Origin: UTPRO1 sp031400185
Lineage (GTDB): Bacteria; Desulfobacterota; Binatia; UTPRO1
Direction of reading: 5' to 3'
Length of the DNA stretch: 11,218 nt
Assembly (NCBI GenBank): GCA_031400185.1
Contig: JANNPN010000316.1
Span: 1 to 11,218 of the forward strand
The notes below the pieces were generated by a model. It had not been told where the DNA came from, searched no databases, and saw nothing but the letters and a program-made list of their open reading frames with translations. A program made the position numbers and the translations under genes. The first letter of the stretch is position 1. Each line of letters opens with the position of its first letter. Positions 1-6,148 of this stretch are shown here, piece after piece.

Positions 1-2
1 CG

Positions 3-320
3 TGCGGGCCGAGGGGGAAGTGCAATACCCAGCCGCAACCGGCGGGCACTTCGTGCGATGCGAACTTCACGACGCCCCTCACCGACTGCTACTCGGGCCT
101 CTGCGACTCGCGGAAGAACTGTGAGCTCGAGGAGGACGGGATTTTCGGCGCCTACGACGGCGTGCCGTGCGGCGCGCAGGACTCCAACGTTTGCACCTCG
201 CAGACCTGCAGCGGCCTGACGTGCAGCCTCACCTGCAACGACAACGCCTGCGTCGCCTGCGGCGTGAGCGGCACCTGCGGCGGCACGCCGCCGAGCAACT
301 GCGGCTGCATCACACAGTAG
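3..320 (+). CDS. C-terminal fragment of a cysteine-rich, probably exported protein
   Basis: The reading frame is open from the window edge to a TAG at 318-320, giving the last 105 residues of a protein whose start lies outside. It is very rich in Cys, Gly, Thr and Asn, with about 16 cysteines. The closely spaced ones near the end (CSLTCNDNACVACGVSGTC and then CGCITQ) look like a disulfide-knotted extracellular tail. Its cysteine spacing does not match the DVDCGG repeats of the two large proteins at the other end of the window, though the general style is similar. No catalytic motif, CxxCH heme site or membrane segment is visible. The even codon use and cysteine pattern make a coding call likely; the function is unknown. 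A perfect hairpin 25 nt after the stop probably ends its transcript. Confidence 0.7.
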   Translation, partial: CGPRGKCNTQPQPAGTSCDANFTTPLTDCYSGLCDSRKNCELEEDGIFGAYDGVPCGAQDSNVCTSQTCSGLTCSLTCNDNACVACGVSGTCGGTPPSNCGCITQ

Positions 321-345
321 CGGACCGCGTGCGAGCTTTGCACGA

Positions 346-378
346 GCACGGCGCCCCGCCTCGCGCGGGGCGCCGTGC
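346..378 (+). terminator. Perfect 14-bp GC hairpin between the Cys-rich gene and the Lgt-like gene
   Basis: The arms at 346-359 and 365-378 are exact reverse complements (14 bp, nearly all G-C) around the 5-nt loop CTCGC. It lies 25 nt after the upstream TAG, which fits a transcription terminator, but no T-run follows. It ends 9 nt before the ATG of the Lgt-like gene, so it covers the place where a ribosome binding site would be. It could be a U-less terminator for the upstream gene or a structure limiting translation of the downstream one. The hairpin is certain; its role is inferred. Confidence 0.55.
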
Positions 379-387
379 AGATCTCCC

Positions 388-1242
388 ATGTACGACACGC
401 TGACGATCATCGGACTCGCGATCCCGACCCAGCAGATCCTCTTCTGGGTCGCGGTGGTTCTCGGCGTCGTCCTCGGGCCCGTCTGGATCGCGCGTCGCGA
501 AGGCCTGAACCTCGCGCGCCTGCGCGCTGCGCAAGGGCTGCTCGCCCTCTGCGGGCTCGGCGGCGCCCGGGTGCACTTCATCCTCAACAACCCGCTCTTC
601 TACGACGCCAAACCATGGAAGGCCTTCCTGCCGTGGGGCGGCGGCATGCACATGGGCGGCGCCTTCATCGGACTCTTCGTGGCGGCGCCCTTCATCGCCC
701 GCTGGTGCCGGCTTCCGATCGCGAAGCTCTGCGACGGCCTCATCGTCGTGACGGCCTTCGCGTACGCCCTGACGCGCATCGGGTGCCTGGTGGGCGGGTG
801 TTGCTTCGGGTCGCATTGCGACCATCTCTGGGCCGTGACCTATCCGCCCGGAAGCATGCCGTTCATCATCCACCAGCAGGCGGGTCTCATCCCCGCCGCC
901 GCCGCCGCATCGTTGCCGACCCACCCGGCGCAGCTCTACTTCTTCGCGGCGGCCGTCGTGAGCGGCGTCGTCGCGTGCGCCGTCGGACGCAGGAAGCGCT
1001 ACGACGGGCAGGTGTTCTGGATCGGTCTCACGGTGCTGAGCGCGACCGCGGCGCTCGTCGAGCCGTTTCGCGCGCTGGAGAACCATCATGCGTTCTGGGC
1101 CGGCGTGCCGCAGCTCGTCTGGACGGAGCTCGCGCTCACGGCCGTCGGTCTGCTCGGGCTCACGGTGAGCGCGCTGCGCCATCGCCGCGCGGGCGCAGCG
1201 CCTCCCGATCCGGCGCCGCTCGTCGAGGCGGTCGGTCGGTGA
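388..1242 (+). CDS. Lgt-family (prolipoprotein diacylglyceryl transferase-like) integral membrane protein
   Basis: This 284-aa polytopic membrane protein has the length and landmarks of Lgt, which moves diacylglyceryl from phosphatidylglycerol to the lipobox cysteine of prolipoproteins. Seen in order: start MYDTL, GGAR (58-61), GGGMHMGGAFIG (84-95), TRIGCLVGGCCFGS (129-142), LPTHPAQLY (176-184) and LVEPFRALE (223-231). Compared with E. coli Lgt, as I recall its numbering, R143 (here R130), G154 (G141) and E243 (E225) are kept. Tyr26 sits at Gln14/15, His103 at Met89 (with His88 beside it), Asn146 at Cys133, Glu151 at Cys138 and Arg239 at Ala221. Family membership is clear, but ordinary Lgt chemistry is doubtful, so it may be a paralog acting on another lipid or protein. 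ATG 388 was chosen because MYDTL resembles usual Lgt starts. No Shine-Dalgarno is visible; a hairpin occupies that place. Its TGA overlaps the next start. Confidence 0.85.
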   Translation: MYDTLTIIGLAIPTQQILFWVAVVLGVVLGPVWIARREGLNLARLRAAQGLLALCGLGGARVHFILNNPLFYDAKPWKAFLPWGGGMHMGGAFIGLFVAAPFIARWCRLPIAKLCDGLIVVTAFAYALTRIGCLVGGCCFGSHCDHLWAVTYPPGSMPFIIHQQAGLIPAAAAASLPTHPAQLYFFAAAVVSGVVACAVGRRKRYDGQVFWIGLTVLSATAALVEPFRALENHHAFWAGVPQLVWTELALTAVGLLGLTVSALRHRRAGAAPPDPAPLVEAVGR

Positions 1243-2453
1243 TCCGCGTGCGGCGTCGGCTCCGGATCGCGAGCATGGCGCTGCTGCTCGGCCTCACGGC
1301 GACGACCGCCGCGCGGGCCGGCATGGAGATTCCGGCCGAGCTGCCGCCGGATTCGCCCGCGGTCGGCTCGGCCGAGCGCCAGGCGCTGATCGAGTTCCAG
1401 CAGGATCCGATGGCGAACGGTCAGGCCCTCTTGCGGCTCAGCGCGGGGTCGGTGCAGCGCTTGCCGCTCGTCGTTCTGCTCGCGGCGGGTGACGTGCACC
1501 TCCGGGCCGGCCGTGTGCGCGCCGCGACCCGATTCTTCCGCGAGGCGGCGCGGCGCGAGCCGGGCCCGCCGTGGGACGGCTTCGCGCGGCTCGGGCTCGG
1601 ATGGACCGCGGTCGCGCGTCACCAGTTCGGCGCCGCCGCGAAATACTACCGGGACATCGATCCCGCGAGCCCGCTCGGCGCGATCGCCCGCGTCATGACG
1701 GCGTGGCTGACGGCGCTCCAGGGACGGTACGCGGCGGCGCAGGCGGCCTTCGACGACGCGGCGGCCGCCGCCGGCCTGCCGCCGAACGTCCGCCAGGTGG
1801 CGCTCCTCGGGGCCGCGTACACCCGCTACTGGCTCGGCGCCTTCGACGCGGCCGCGACGGCATTCGACCGCCTGGTATCGCCGCCGTCCATGCTCAGCGA
1901 CGACGCCCGCTACGGAGCCGCATGGGCGCGTCTCCGCGCCGATCGGACCGACGTCGCGATCCCCGCGCTCGTCGCGCTCGCGGGAGAGGGGCCCGCGGAC
2001 GTCCCCGTGAAGCGTATCGCGGATGCCGCGGTGAACCTCAGCCCGTCGACCGTCACGCGGAGCGGCCGTGACAGCACGGCGCGGATTTCCGGCTTCGCCG
2101 GCCCGGACGCGCGGATGGTCGCGACCTTCGACGGCGACGGCGTCGCAATGGCGCGTGCCGCGTTGGCGATGCTCGCCCGGCGCGGCGAGGTCCACCCGGC
2201 CGATCTCCCGGCGCCGCTCGTGGCGCTGCTGCCGGACGTCGTCGCCGCTGCGGTCCCGGGCGCCGAGGCGCGCCCCGCGACGGAACGCGCCGGTGCCGCG
2301 GCGCCGCCGCCGGCGAGCGCGCCGCGCGCCGGCGCGGCGGGATCGTCCTGGTGGCGCGTCTGGTGGATCGCCATGGGAATACTCGCCCTCGCGCTCGTCG
2401 CAGCGGTGCTCCGTCGCGGCGACACGCGCGCGAGCCGCGTCCATCCCCGCTGA
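1239..2453 (+). CDS. Secreted TPR-like repeat protein with C-terminal membrane anchor
   Basis: This 404-aa protein starts at GTG 1239, which shares GTGA with the stop of the Lgt-like gene, so translation is probably coupled. This start gives a good signal peptide: basic MIRVRRRLR, hydrophobic core, and ARA before G28. ATG 1275 would lose the basic part. Residues about 77-265 are Ala-rich paired helices of TPR type, for example AGRVRAATRFFREAARREPG, then ARHQFGAAAKYYRDIDP and LGAFDAAATAFDRLV. A disordered Ala/Pro linker (about 335-368) leads to WWRVWWIAMG and a hydrophobic helix at about 375-391, followed by a basic tail (RRGDTRASRVHPR). The likely topology is a periplasmic repeat domain held to the inner membrane by its C-terminus, with the basic tail inside. 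It has no enzyme motif. A scaffold role beside its coupled membrane-protein partner is inferred. The TPR assignment comes from pattern only. Confidence 0.8.
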   Translation: MIRVRRRLRIASMALLLGLTATTAARAGMEIPAELPPDSPAVGSAERQALIEFQQDPMANGQALLRLSAGSVQRLPLVVLLAAGDVHLRAGRVRAATRFFREAARREPGPPWDGFARLGLGWTAVARHQFGAAAKYYRDIDPASPLGAIARVMTAWLTALQGRYAAAQAAFDDAAAAAGLPPNVRQVALLGAAYTRYWLGAFDAAATAFDRLVSPPSMLSDDARYGAAWARLRADRTDVAIPALVALAGEGPADVPVKRIADAAVNLSPSTVTRSGRDSTARISGFAGPDARMVATFDGDGVAMARAALAMLARRGEVHPADLPAPLVALLPDVVAAAVPGAEARPATERAGAAAPPPASAPRAGAAGSSWWRVWWIAMGILALALVAAVLRRGDTRASRVHPR

Positions 2454-2476
2454 CTCGCGCCGAGCTAGGCCGCGAG
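2454..2476. terminator. Weak inverted repeat between convergent genes
   Basis: CTCGCG (2454-2459) and CGCGAG (2471-2476) are reverse complements around 11 nt. An inner CC/GG pair can extend the stem past a one-base bulge. It begins right after the TGA of the TPR-like gene and overlaps the last codons of the minus-strand hydrolase, whose TAG is at 2467-2465. It could serve both converging transcripts, but the stem is short and has no T-run on either side, so this is only a candidate. Confidence 0.25.
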
Positions 2477-3865
2477 CCCGACCTGGCGGCTCCGGTGCGC
2501 CTGGAACTCCTGCAGGTGCGCGACCGCCGCGGCGCTCGCGGTCGGCAGCACGCGGTCGTCGCGGCAGAGCACGCCGAAGTCGTCGATCGTCCCGCGTTCC
2601 GGCGCGCGCTCCTCGGGATCGCACCGGGTGTCGTAGATCTCCACCTCCTCGCCGCGCACGATCACTTTGTGGTCGTGGCTGATCGCCGCGACGAGGTTCT
2701 TCCGGTAGCGGGGGAGGGCGTGGTCGACGCCGGCATAGTGGAAGTGCTCGGCGACCGCGATCGGATGGGTCGCGCGATAGGCCGGGTCGAGGATGGTGCC
2801 GCGGCCGTCGCGGCGGTCCGCCGCGCCGCAGATCACCCCGAAGAGGTCGCGCGTGCTGACCACGTCGTGGACCGACTCGGGTGGGCGCCGCGGGTGCTGG
2901 ATCATCAGCGGCACGTGCAGGTTCTCCGCGTGGACCGACGCGTCGTGGAGGTAGACGTCGTGCTCGCCGAACGCCTCGCCGTGGTCGGCCGTCACGATCA
3001 CCAGCGTGTCGTCGAGGACGCCGTCGGTGGCCGCGGCGGTGAAGAACTCGCGGAGCTTCGCGTCGGCGAGCTCGATCGCCGAGTGGTAGCGATCGAGCAG
3101 CATTCGGCGCGCCGTCGCCGAGATGGTGAAGTCGTCGCGCAGGTACGCGTGCGCGCCGAGCTTCGGGAGGACGAACGGCATCCGTAGGGTCTCGGACCAG
3201 GTGCTCGGATCGCGGAGCGGGCGGAAGATCGAGTGGTCGGTCGGCGGGTATGGCGCGTGCACGTCGTAGAGGTTGCAGAAGAAGAAGAACGGGCTCCGCT
3301 CCGCACGGCAGCGCCGCATGGCGTACAGGAGGTGGTCGAGGGCCTCGCGGTCCGCGGGGACGGTCGCGCGCGCGAAGCTCCGGACGAACGCGCGGCTCTT
3401 CCGCTGCAGCGGGTGGAAGAAGCCGCTGGTGAGGATCTGGCGGCGAAAGCGCGGCTTCGTCATGGCGAGCATGAGGCTCAGCGGGTTCAGCCCGCTCCGG
3501 TCGGAGAAGACGGCGGAGCTCGTCCGGAAACCGCGGGTGATGCCCGGCATCGAGCCGTCGAAGATCGAGTTCCGGGTCACGATCTCCGTGTGGTACCCGG
3601 CCGACGACAGGATCTCGGCCGCCGTCGGCCGGCTGCCGGTGTAGGCCATCGTCTGAAAATGGGCGCCGTGCTCCGACGGCAGCAGGCCGGTGAACATGCT
3701 GCAGTGCGCCGGCAGCGTCCAGCACTCGGTCGCATAGGCCCGGGTGAAGTGGGACGAGCTCCTCGCGAGTTGGTCCAGGAAGGGCGTCCGTGCGACCGAC
3801 GGGCCGCCACTGTGCGACAAGGACTGGGCGCGCAGCGAGTCGATGACCAGCAGTAGGACGTTCAC
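2465..3865 (-). CDS. Sulfatase-like hydrolase of the alkaline phosphatase superfamily with Thr at the nucleophile position
   Basis: From GTG 3865 the protein is 466 aa and opens directly on the family's first strand, NVLLLVIDSLRA, with metal-binding-type Asp9. It continues with ARTPFLDQLA (25-34), WTLPAHCSMFTGLLPSEHG (49-67), a DVHAPYPP motif (His203), TADHGEAFGEH (292-302; Asp294 and His295 typical metal ligands) and VHAENLHVPLMI. Counting back from FTG, the formylglycine Cys/Ser of the sulfatase CxPSR motif is replaced by Thr50 (TLPAH). The protein may therefore use threonine, as phosphoethanolamine transferases and LtaS do, or be a phosphohydrolase rather than a true sulfatase. No signal peptide or transmembrane helix is seen with this start. 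An upstream ATG at 3991 would add 42 residues (RRGTRRQRTAPGGG and similar) that look non-coding. Family assignment is firm; substrate is unknown. Confidence 0.88.
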   Translation of the reverse strand: MNVLLLVIDSLRAQSLSHSGGPSVARTPFLDQLARSSSHFTRAYATECWTLPAHCSMFTGLLPSEHGAHFQTMAYTGSRPTAAEILSSAGYHTEIVTRNSIFDGSMPGITRGFRTSSAVFSDRSGLNPLSLMLAMTKPRFRRQILTSGFFHPLQRKSRAFVRSFARATVPADREALDHLLYAMRRCRAERSPFFFFCNLYDVHAPYPPTDHSIFRPLRDPSTWSETLRMPFVLPKLGAHAYLRDDFTISATARRMLLDRYHSAIELADAKLREFFTAAATDGVLDDTLVIVTADHGEAFGEHDVYLHDASVHAENLHVPLMIQHPRRPPESVHDVVSTRDLFGVICGAADRRDGRGTILDPAYRATHPIAVAEHFHYAGVDHALPRYRKNLVAAISHDHKVIVRGEEVEIYDTRCDPEERAPERGTIDDFGVLCRDDRVLPTASAAAVAHLQEFQAHRSRQVGLAA

Positions 3866-3882
3866 ATCGTCACCGACGCCAT
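3862..3882 (-). CDS. Six-codon mini-ORF (MASVTM) overlapping the sulfatase-like start
   Basis: Read on the minus strand, ATG (3882-3880) begins MASVTM and stops at TGA (3864-3862), overlapping the GTG start (3865-3863) of the sulfatase-like gene in another frame. It owns the only good ribosome binding site here (GGAGGG, 4 nt upstream). It could be a leader peptide that couples translation to the main gene. Alternatively, one missing base between ATG and TGA would make this ATG the true start of the hydrolase. Confidence 0.4.
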   Translation of the reverse strand: MASVTM

Positions 3883-3886
3883 GAGT

Positions 3887-3892
3887 CCCTCC
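3887..3892 (-). promoter_or_regulatory. Shine-Dalgarno GGAGGG
   Basis: GGAGGG on the minus strand lies 4 nt before the mini-ORF ATG at 3882 but 21 nt before the in-frame GTG at 3865. It is well placed for the former and too far for direct use by the latter, so it is the main reason to question how the sulfatase-like gene is started. Confidence 0.5.
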
Positions 3893-4154
3893 ACCCGGAG
3901 CCGTTCGTTGACGGCGCGTGCCGCGACGGTACGGATCGCGACTGCTCGCCGTTCTTCCGGCAGCGCAGGGGACGATGTCAACGTGTTTCACTCAGCGAAT
4001 CGCGTGGTTCCGGGAAAGCTGTAGCACCTTGATACATCTTGTTGCGGCCGGCGGCGGGCATTGGGCCGGTCGGCGTGCCCGCAGCCGGCAGGCGTCGAGC
4101 AGGTGGGCTGGTCCATTTCGGGGCAGTTGGGTGGCGGAAATCATGCGCTGCGTC

Positions 4155-4183
4155 TTGACGCCGTGCAGCTTTGCTCGCATACC
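4155..4183 (+). promoter_or_regulatory. Candidate sigma70-type promoter for the secreted-protein operon
   Basis: TTGACG (4155-4160) matches five of six -35 consensus bases. After a 17-nt spacer comes CATACC (4178-4183), which matches only three of six -10 bases. Transcription from here would give a leader of about 80 nt before ATG 4272. Position and spacing are good and the -10 is weak, so this is tentative. Confidence 0.3.
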
Positions 4184-4260
4184 CACGCCTCGGTTTCATC
4201 GAGGGCCCCTGTCCACCCGGTCCCCTGTGATCCGTGCAGCTCGACCCCACGACTCACGCC

Positions 4261-4266
4261 AGGGAG
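4261..4266 (+). promoter_or_regulatory. Ribosome binding site AGGGAG
   Basis: AGGGAG sits 5 nt before ATG 4272 and supports that start for the first secreted protein of the operon. The open frame extends further upstream to 3918, but that part has no comparable site and no signal peptide. Confidence 0.7.
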
Positions 4267-4271
4267 ACTCG

Positions 4272-6128
4272 ATGACCAACGTTGCGATTGCATTCGTGTG
4301 TGCGTCTCTCCTCGTGTGCGCGGCGGTCGAGCCGGCGGTGGGAGCGACGTCCGAGGAGGCGGCCTGCCGGAAGGCGCTCGCCGGGGGGGTCCGGAAGCTC
4401 GTCGGCACCGTCATGCGGGAGAAGGCGCGCTGCCACGACGCCCGCATGCAGGGCTTCCTCGTGACCGCGACCGACTGCAACGACGACGCCCAGCTCTCGC
4501 CCAAGGCACAATCGAAGATCGCGAAGGTCGCGGCGAAGCTCGACGCCGCCGGCGCCAAGTGTGCCGCGACCGGCGTGACGCCGGCGGCAATCGGTTTCGA
4601 CGCCTGCCGCGCCCCCTGCGACGCGATCGTGATCGGCGGCTTCACGGGTCCGTCCGGCGTCGGGGCGTGCCTCAGCTGTGTCACGATCTCGGAAGCCACG
4701 CTCGCGACGCAGACCACGTACGGCACACACCCCGACCCGCCGTACGTCGGGCCCGGAGCGCTCGAGCTCGCGTGCCAGAAGAGCGCCCACGGCGCGCTCC
4801 TCAAATACAAGCTCGCACGCATGAACGAGCAGCATAAGTGCCAGTACCTGAAGGACCTCGGAAAGCCGCCGACGAGCCCGCTCCTCGATTGCCGGGTCGC
4901 CGACCTGAAGGGCAAGGCGCACGCGGCGCTGATCAAGATGCAGCAGAAGATCCCGAGCCGTTGCTCGAACGCGACGCTCGGCGCGCTGACGAGCTGCGGC
5001 GCGACCCTCCCCGAGGAGCTGACCTGCCTCGCGGGCACCGCCGACGCCTGCGGCAACCAGCTCTTCGACGACATCTACAACCCGCCGGCGGCGGCGACCC
5101 CGACGCCCGCGCTCACCCCGACCGCGACCGCGACGGTGCCGGCCACGGCCACGCCAACCCCGACGAAGACCGCGACCCGGACGCCGACGCCGACGCTCAC
5201 CTCGAACAATACGCCGACGCCGACCGTCACGCCGACCGCGACCCGCACCGCGACGCCGACCCCGACCTTCACGGGGGCAGCGGCGACGCCGACCGCGACC
5301 CGCACCGCGACGCCGACCCCGACCGCTACGGCGACGCCGACGGTCGCGCCGACGCCGCTCGGCGCCAAGACCTTCACCATCACCAACGGCGACAACTGCA
5401 ACAGCATCGGTGCGTGTCCCCTGGGCTGCGGCGACACGGCAGGGAAGACCTGCTTCTTCCTGCAGCCGGCCTCGAGCATGCAGTGTTGCGGCACCGACAA
5501 CACGGATTGGGGCGTCGCGTCCTCGACCTCGCCGAATCTCTTCCTGACCGCCGGCGTGCCCGACGGCAACGGTCGCGCCGTGCTGACGCTCACCTCGCCG
5601 GTCGTGATCGGCGACAAGAAGGCGACCGCGTTTGCCAACGGCTATGCCTGCTGGCGCCTCCGCCAGGATCCGGCCTTCGCGACCAGCGCCGATAGCTTCG
5701 TCGACTGCAACGGCGGCACCCGCACCAACGTCTCCTACTCGATCGACAGCAACGGCTCGGGGGCCGCGTCGGCGCCGGTCTTCTCCGTCGACACGGCGGC
5801 CGACGTCACCGCGCCAGCGGGCGCGGCCATCGTCCGCATCCTCATGCAGAGCGCCGAGACCGCGGGCGACGGCAGCAATTGCGACACCGTCAACTGGGGC
5901 ACCGTTCCCGATCAGGCGATCGCGATCGCGACCGGGCAGGTGACGGCGACGGTGACGGAGATGACGCAGGGGGGAACCGGCACGGCGAGCCGGCGCGGCA
6001 ATCCCCTCAACTGCGCGGCCTGGAGCGCCACGAACGGCAGCCTGGCGTTTCCGCTGCACGGACTCGACACCCCGATCCCGTTCAGCGGCACCCAAGACAA
6101 AGCCAACGTCGTCCGCCTCCAGGACTGA
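4272..6128 (+). CDS. Secreted protein: duplicated Cys-x21-Cys helical module, Thr/Pro linker, unknown C-terminal domain
   Basis: This 618-aa protein has a clear signal peptide (MTNVAIAFVCASLLVCAAVE, cleavage near VGA at 23-25). Residues 32-136 and 168-260 look like two copies of one Cys/Lys-rich helical module: C32-x21-C54-x14-C69 against C168-x21-C190-x16-C207, each with Lys/Arg-rich helices (CRKALAGGVRKLV; CQKSAHGALLKYKLARMNEQ) and further cysteines. Residues about 271-363 are a low-complexity ATPTPT linker, probably extended and perhaps glycosylated. Residues 364-618 form a Gly/Ser/Thr- and Asn-rich, probably beta-strand domain with several cysteines (CNSIGACPLGCG, CFFLQ, CCGTDN) that I do not recognise. 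There is no CxxCH, protease triad or membrane anchor. It is the first gene of an operon; the next start lies about 20 nt downstream. Cell-surface or extracellular location is likely; function is unknown. Confidence 0.85.
   Translation: MTNVAIAFVCASLLVCAAVEPAVGATSEEAACRKALAGGVRKLVGTVMREKARCHDARMQGFLVTATDCNDDAQLSPKAQSKIAKVAAKLDAAGAKCAATGVTPAAIGFDACRAPCDAIVIGGFTGPSGVGACLSCVTISEATLATQTTYGTHPDPPYVGPGALELACQKSAHGALLKYKLARMNEQHKCQYLKDLGKPPTSPLLDCRVADLKGKAHAALIKMQQKIPSRCSNATLGALTSCGATLPEELTCLAGTADACGNQLFDDIYNPPAAATPTPALTPTATATVPATATPTPTKTATRTPTPTLTSNNTPTPTVTPTATRTATPTPTFTGAAATPTATRTATPTPTATATPTVAPTPLGAKTFTITNGDNCNSIGACPLGCGDTAGKTCFFLQPASSMQCCGTDNTDWGVASSTSPNLFLTAGVPDGNGRAVLTLTSPVVIGDKKATAFANGYACWRLRQDPAFATSADSFVDCNGGTRTNVSYSIDSNGSGAASAPVFSVDTAADVTAPAGAAIVRILMQSAETAGDGSNCDTVNWGTVPDQAIAIATGQVTATVTEMTQGGTGTASRRGNPLNCAAWSATNGSLAFPLHGLDTPIPFSGTQDKANVVRLQD
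5082..5360 (+). repeat. Low-complexity Thr/Pro linker-coding tract
   Basis: About 280 bp built from variations of ACGCCGACC / GCGACC code for an in-frame run of Ala-Thr-Pro and Thr-Pro units (linker residues about 271-363), broken by SNNTPTP and FTGAAA. It lies inside the secreted-protein gene between its two folded parts. Such tracts expand and contract easily by slippage, so length variation between related strains would be expected. Confidence 0.85.
5229..5324 (+). repeat. Exact 39-bp direct duplication, 57-bp period
   Basis: Positions 5229-5267 and 5286-5324 are identical over 39 bases and are 57 bp apart, exactly 19 codons, so the frame is kept. Both code for the same TPTATRTATPTPT segment, separated by FTGAAA. 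Identity through the wobble positions points to a recent in-frame duplication within the linker. Confidence 0.8.
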
Positions 6129-6148
6129 AGCGACGAAACGGAGCAATG

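Larger units (their letters stand above)
3893..4271. other. Intergenic region between divergent transcripts
   Basis: About 380 bp separate the minus-strand sulfatase-like gene from the plus-strand secreted-protein operon. Open frames crossing it show no recognisable protein. Promoters for both directions should lie here. The stretch around 3976-4045 is visibly less GC-rich than the genes. An imperfect GC hairpin (GCGGGCA 4054-4060 with TGCCCGC 4076-4082) is present but unremarkable at this base composition. No RNA gene, riboswitch fold or repeat family was recognised. Confidence 0.6.

Noticed and set aside
375..1238. Upstream extension of the TPR-like frame through the Lgt-like gene
   Set aside because: It is Arg-rich out-of-frame translation of the Lgt-like gene. 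The signal peptide and GTGA overlap place the real start at 1239.
1086..3725. Open frame of 879 codons on the minus strand spanning the convergent junction
   Set aside because: It covers parts of three better supported genes in a different frame and is dominated by Arg, Pro and Ala runs.
3953..3981. TTGACA on the minus strand as -35 of the sulfatase-like gene
   Set aside because: The -35 match is perfect, but at 16-18 nt spacing the only candidates (GGAAGA, GAAGAA) are poor -10 boxes. Left out as a feature.
3866..3991. 42-residue N-terminal extension of the sulfatase-like protein from ATG 3991
   Set aside because: The extra part is basic and low-complexity, has no signal peptide or ribosome binding site, and the family fold starts right at residue 43 of that version.
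4029..4082. TTGATA and a GC hairpin upstream of the operon as promoter or operator
   Set aside because: There is no -10 at suitable spacing after TTGATA, and a 7-bp GC stem with a 15-nt loop is expected by chance at this base composition.
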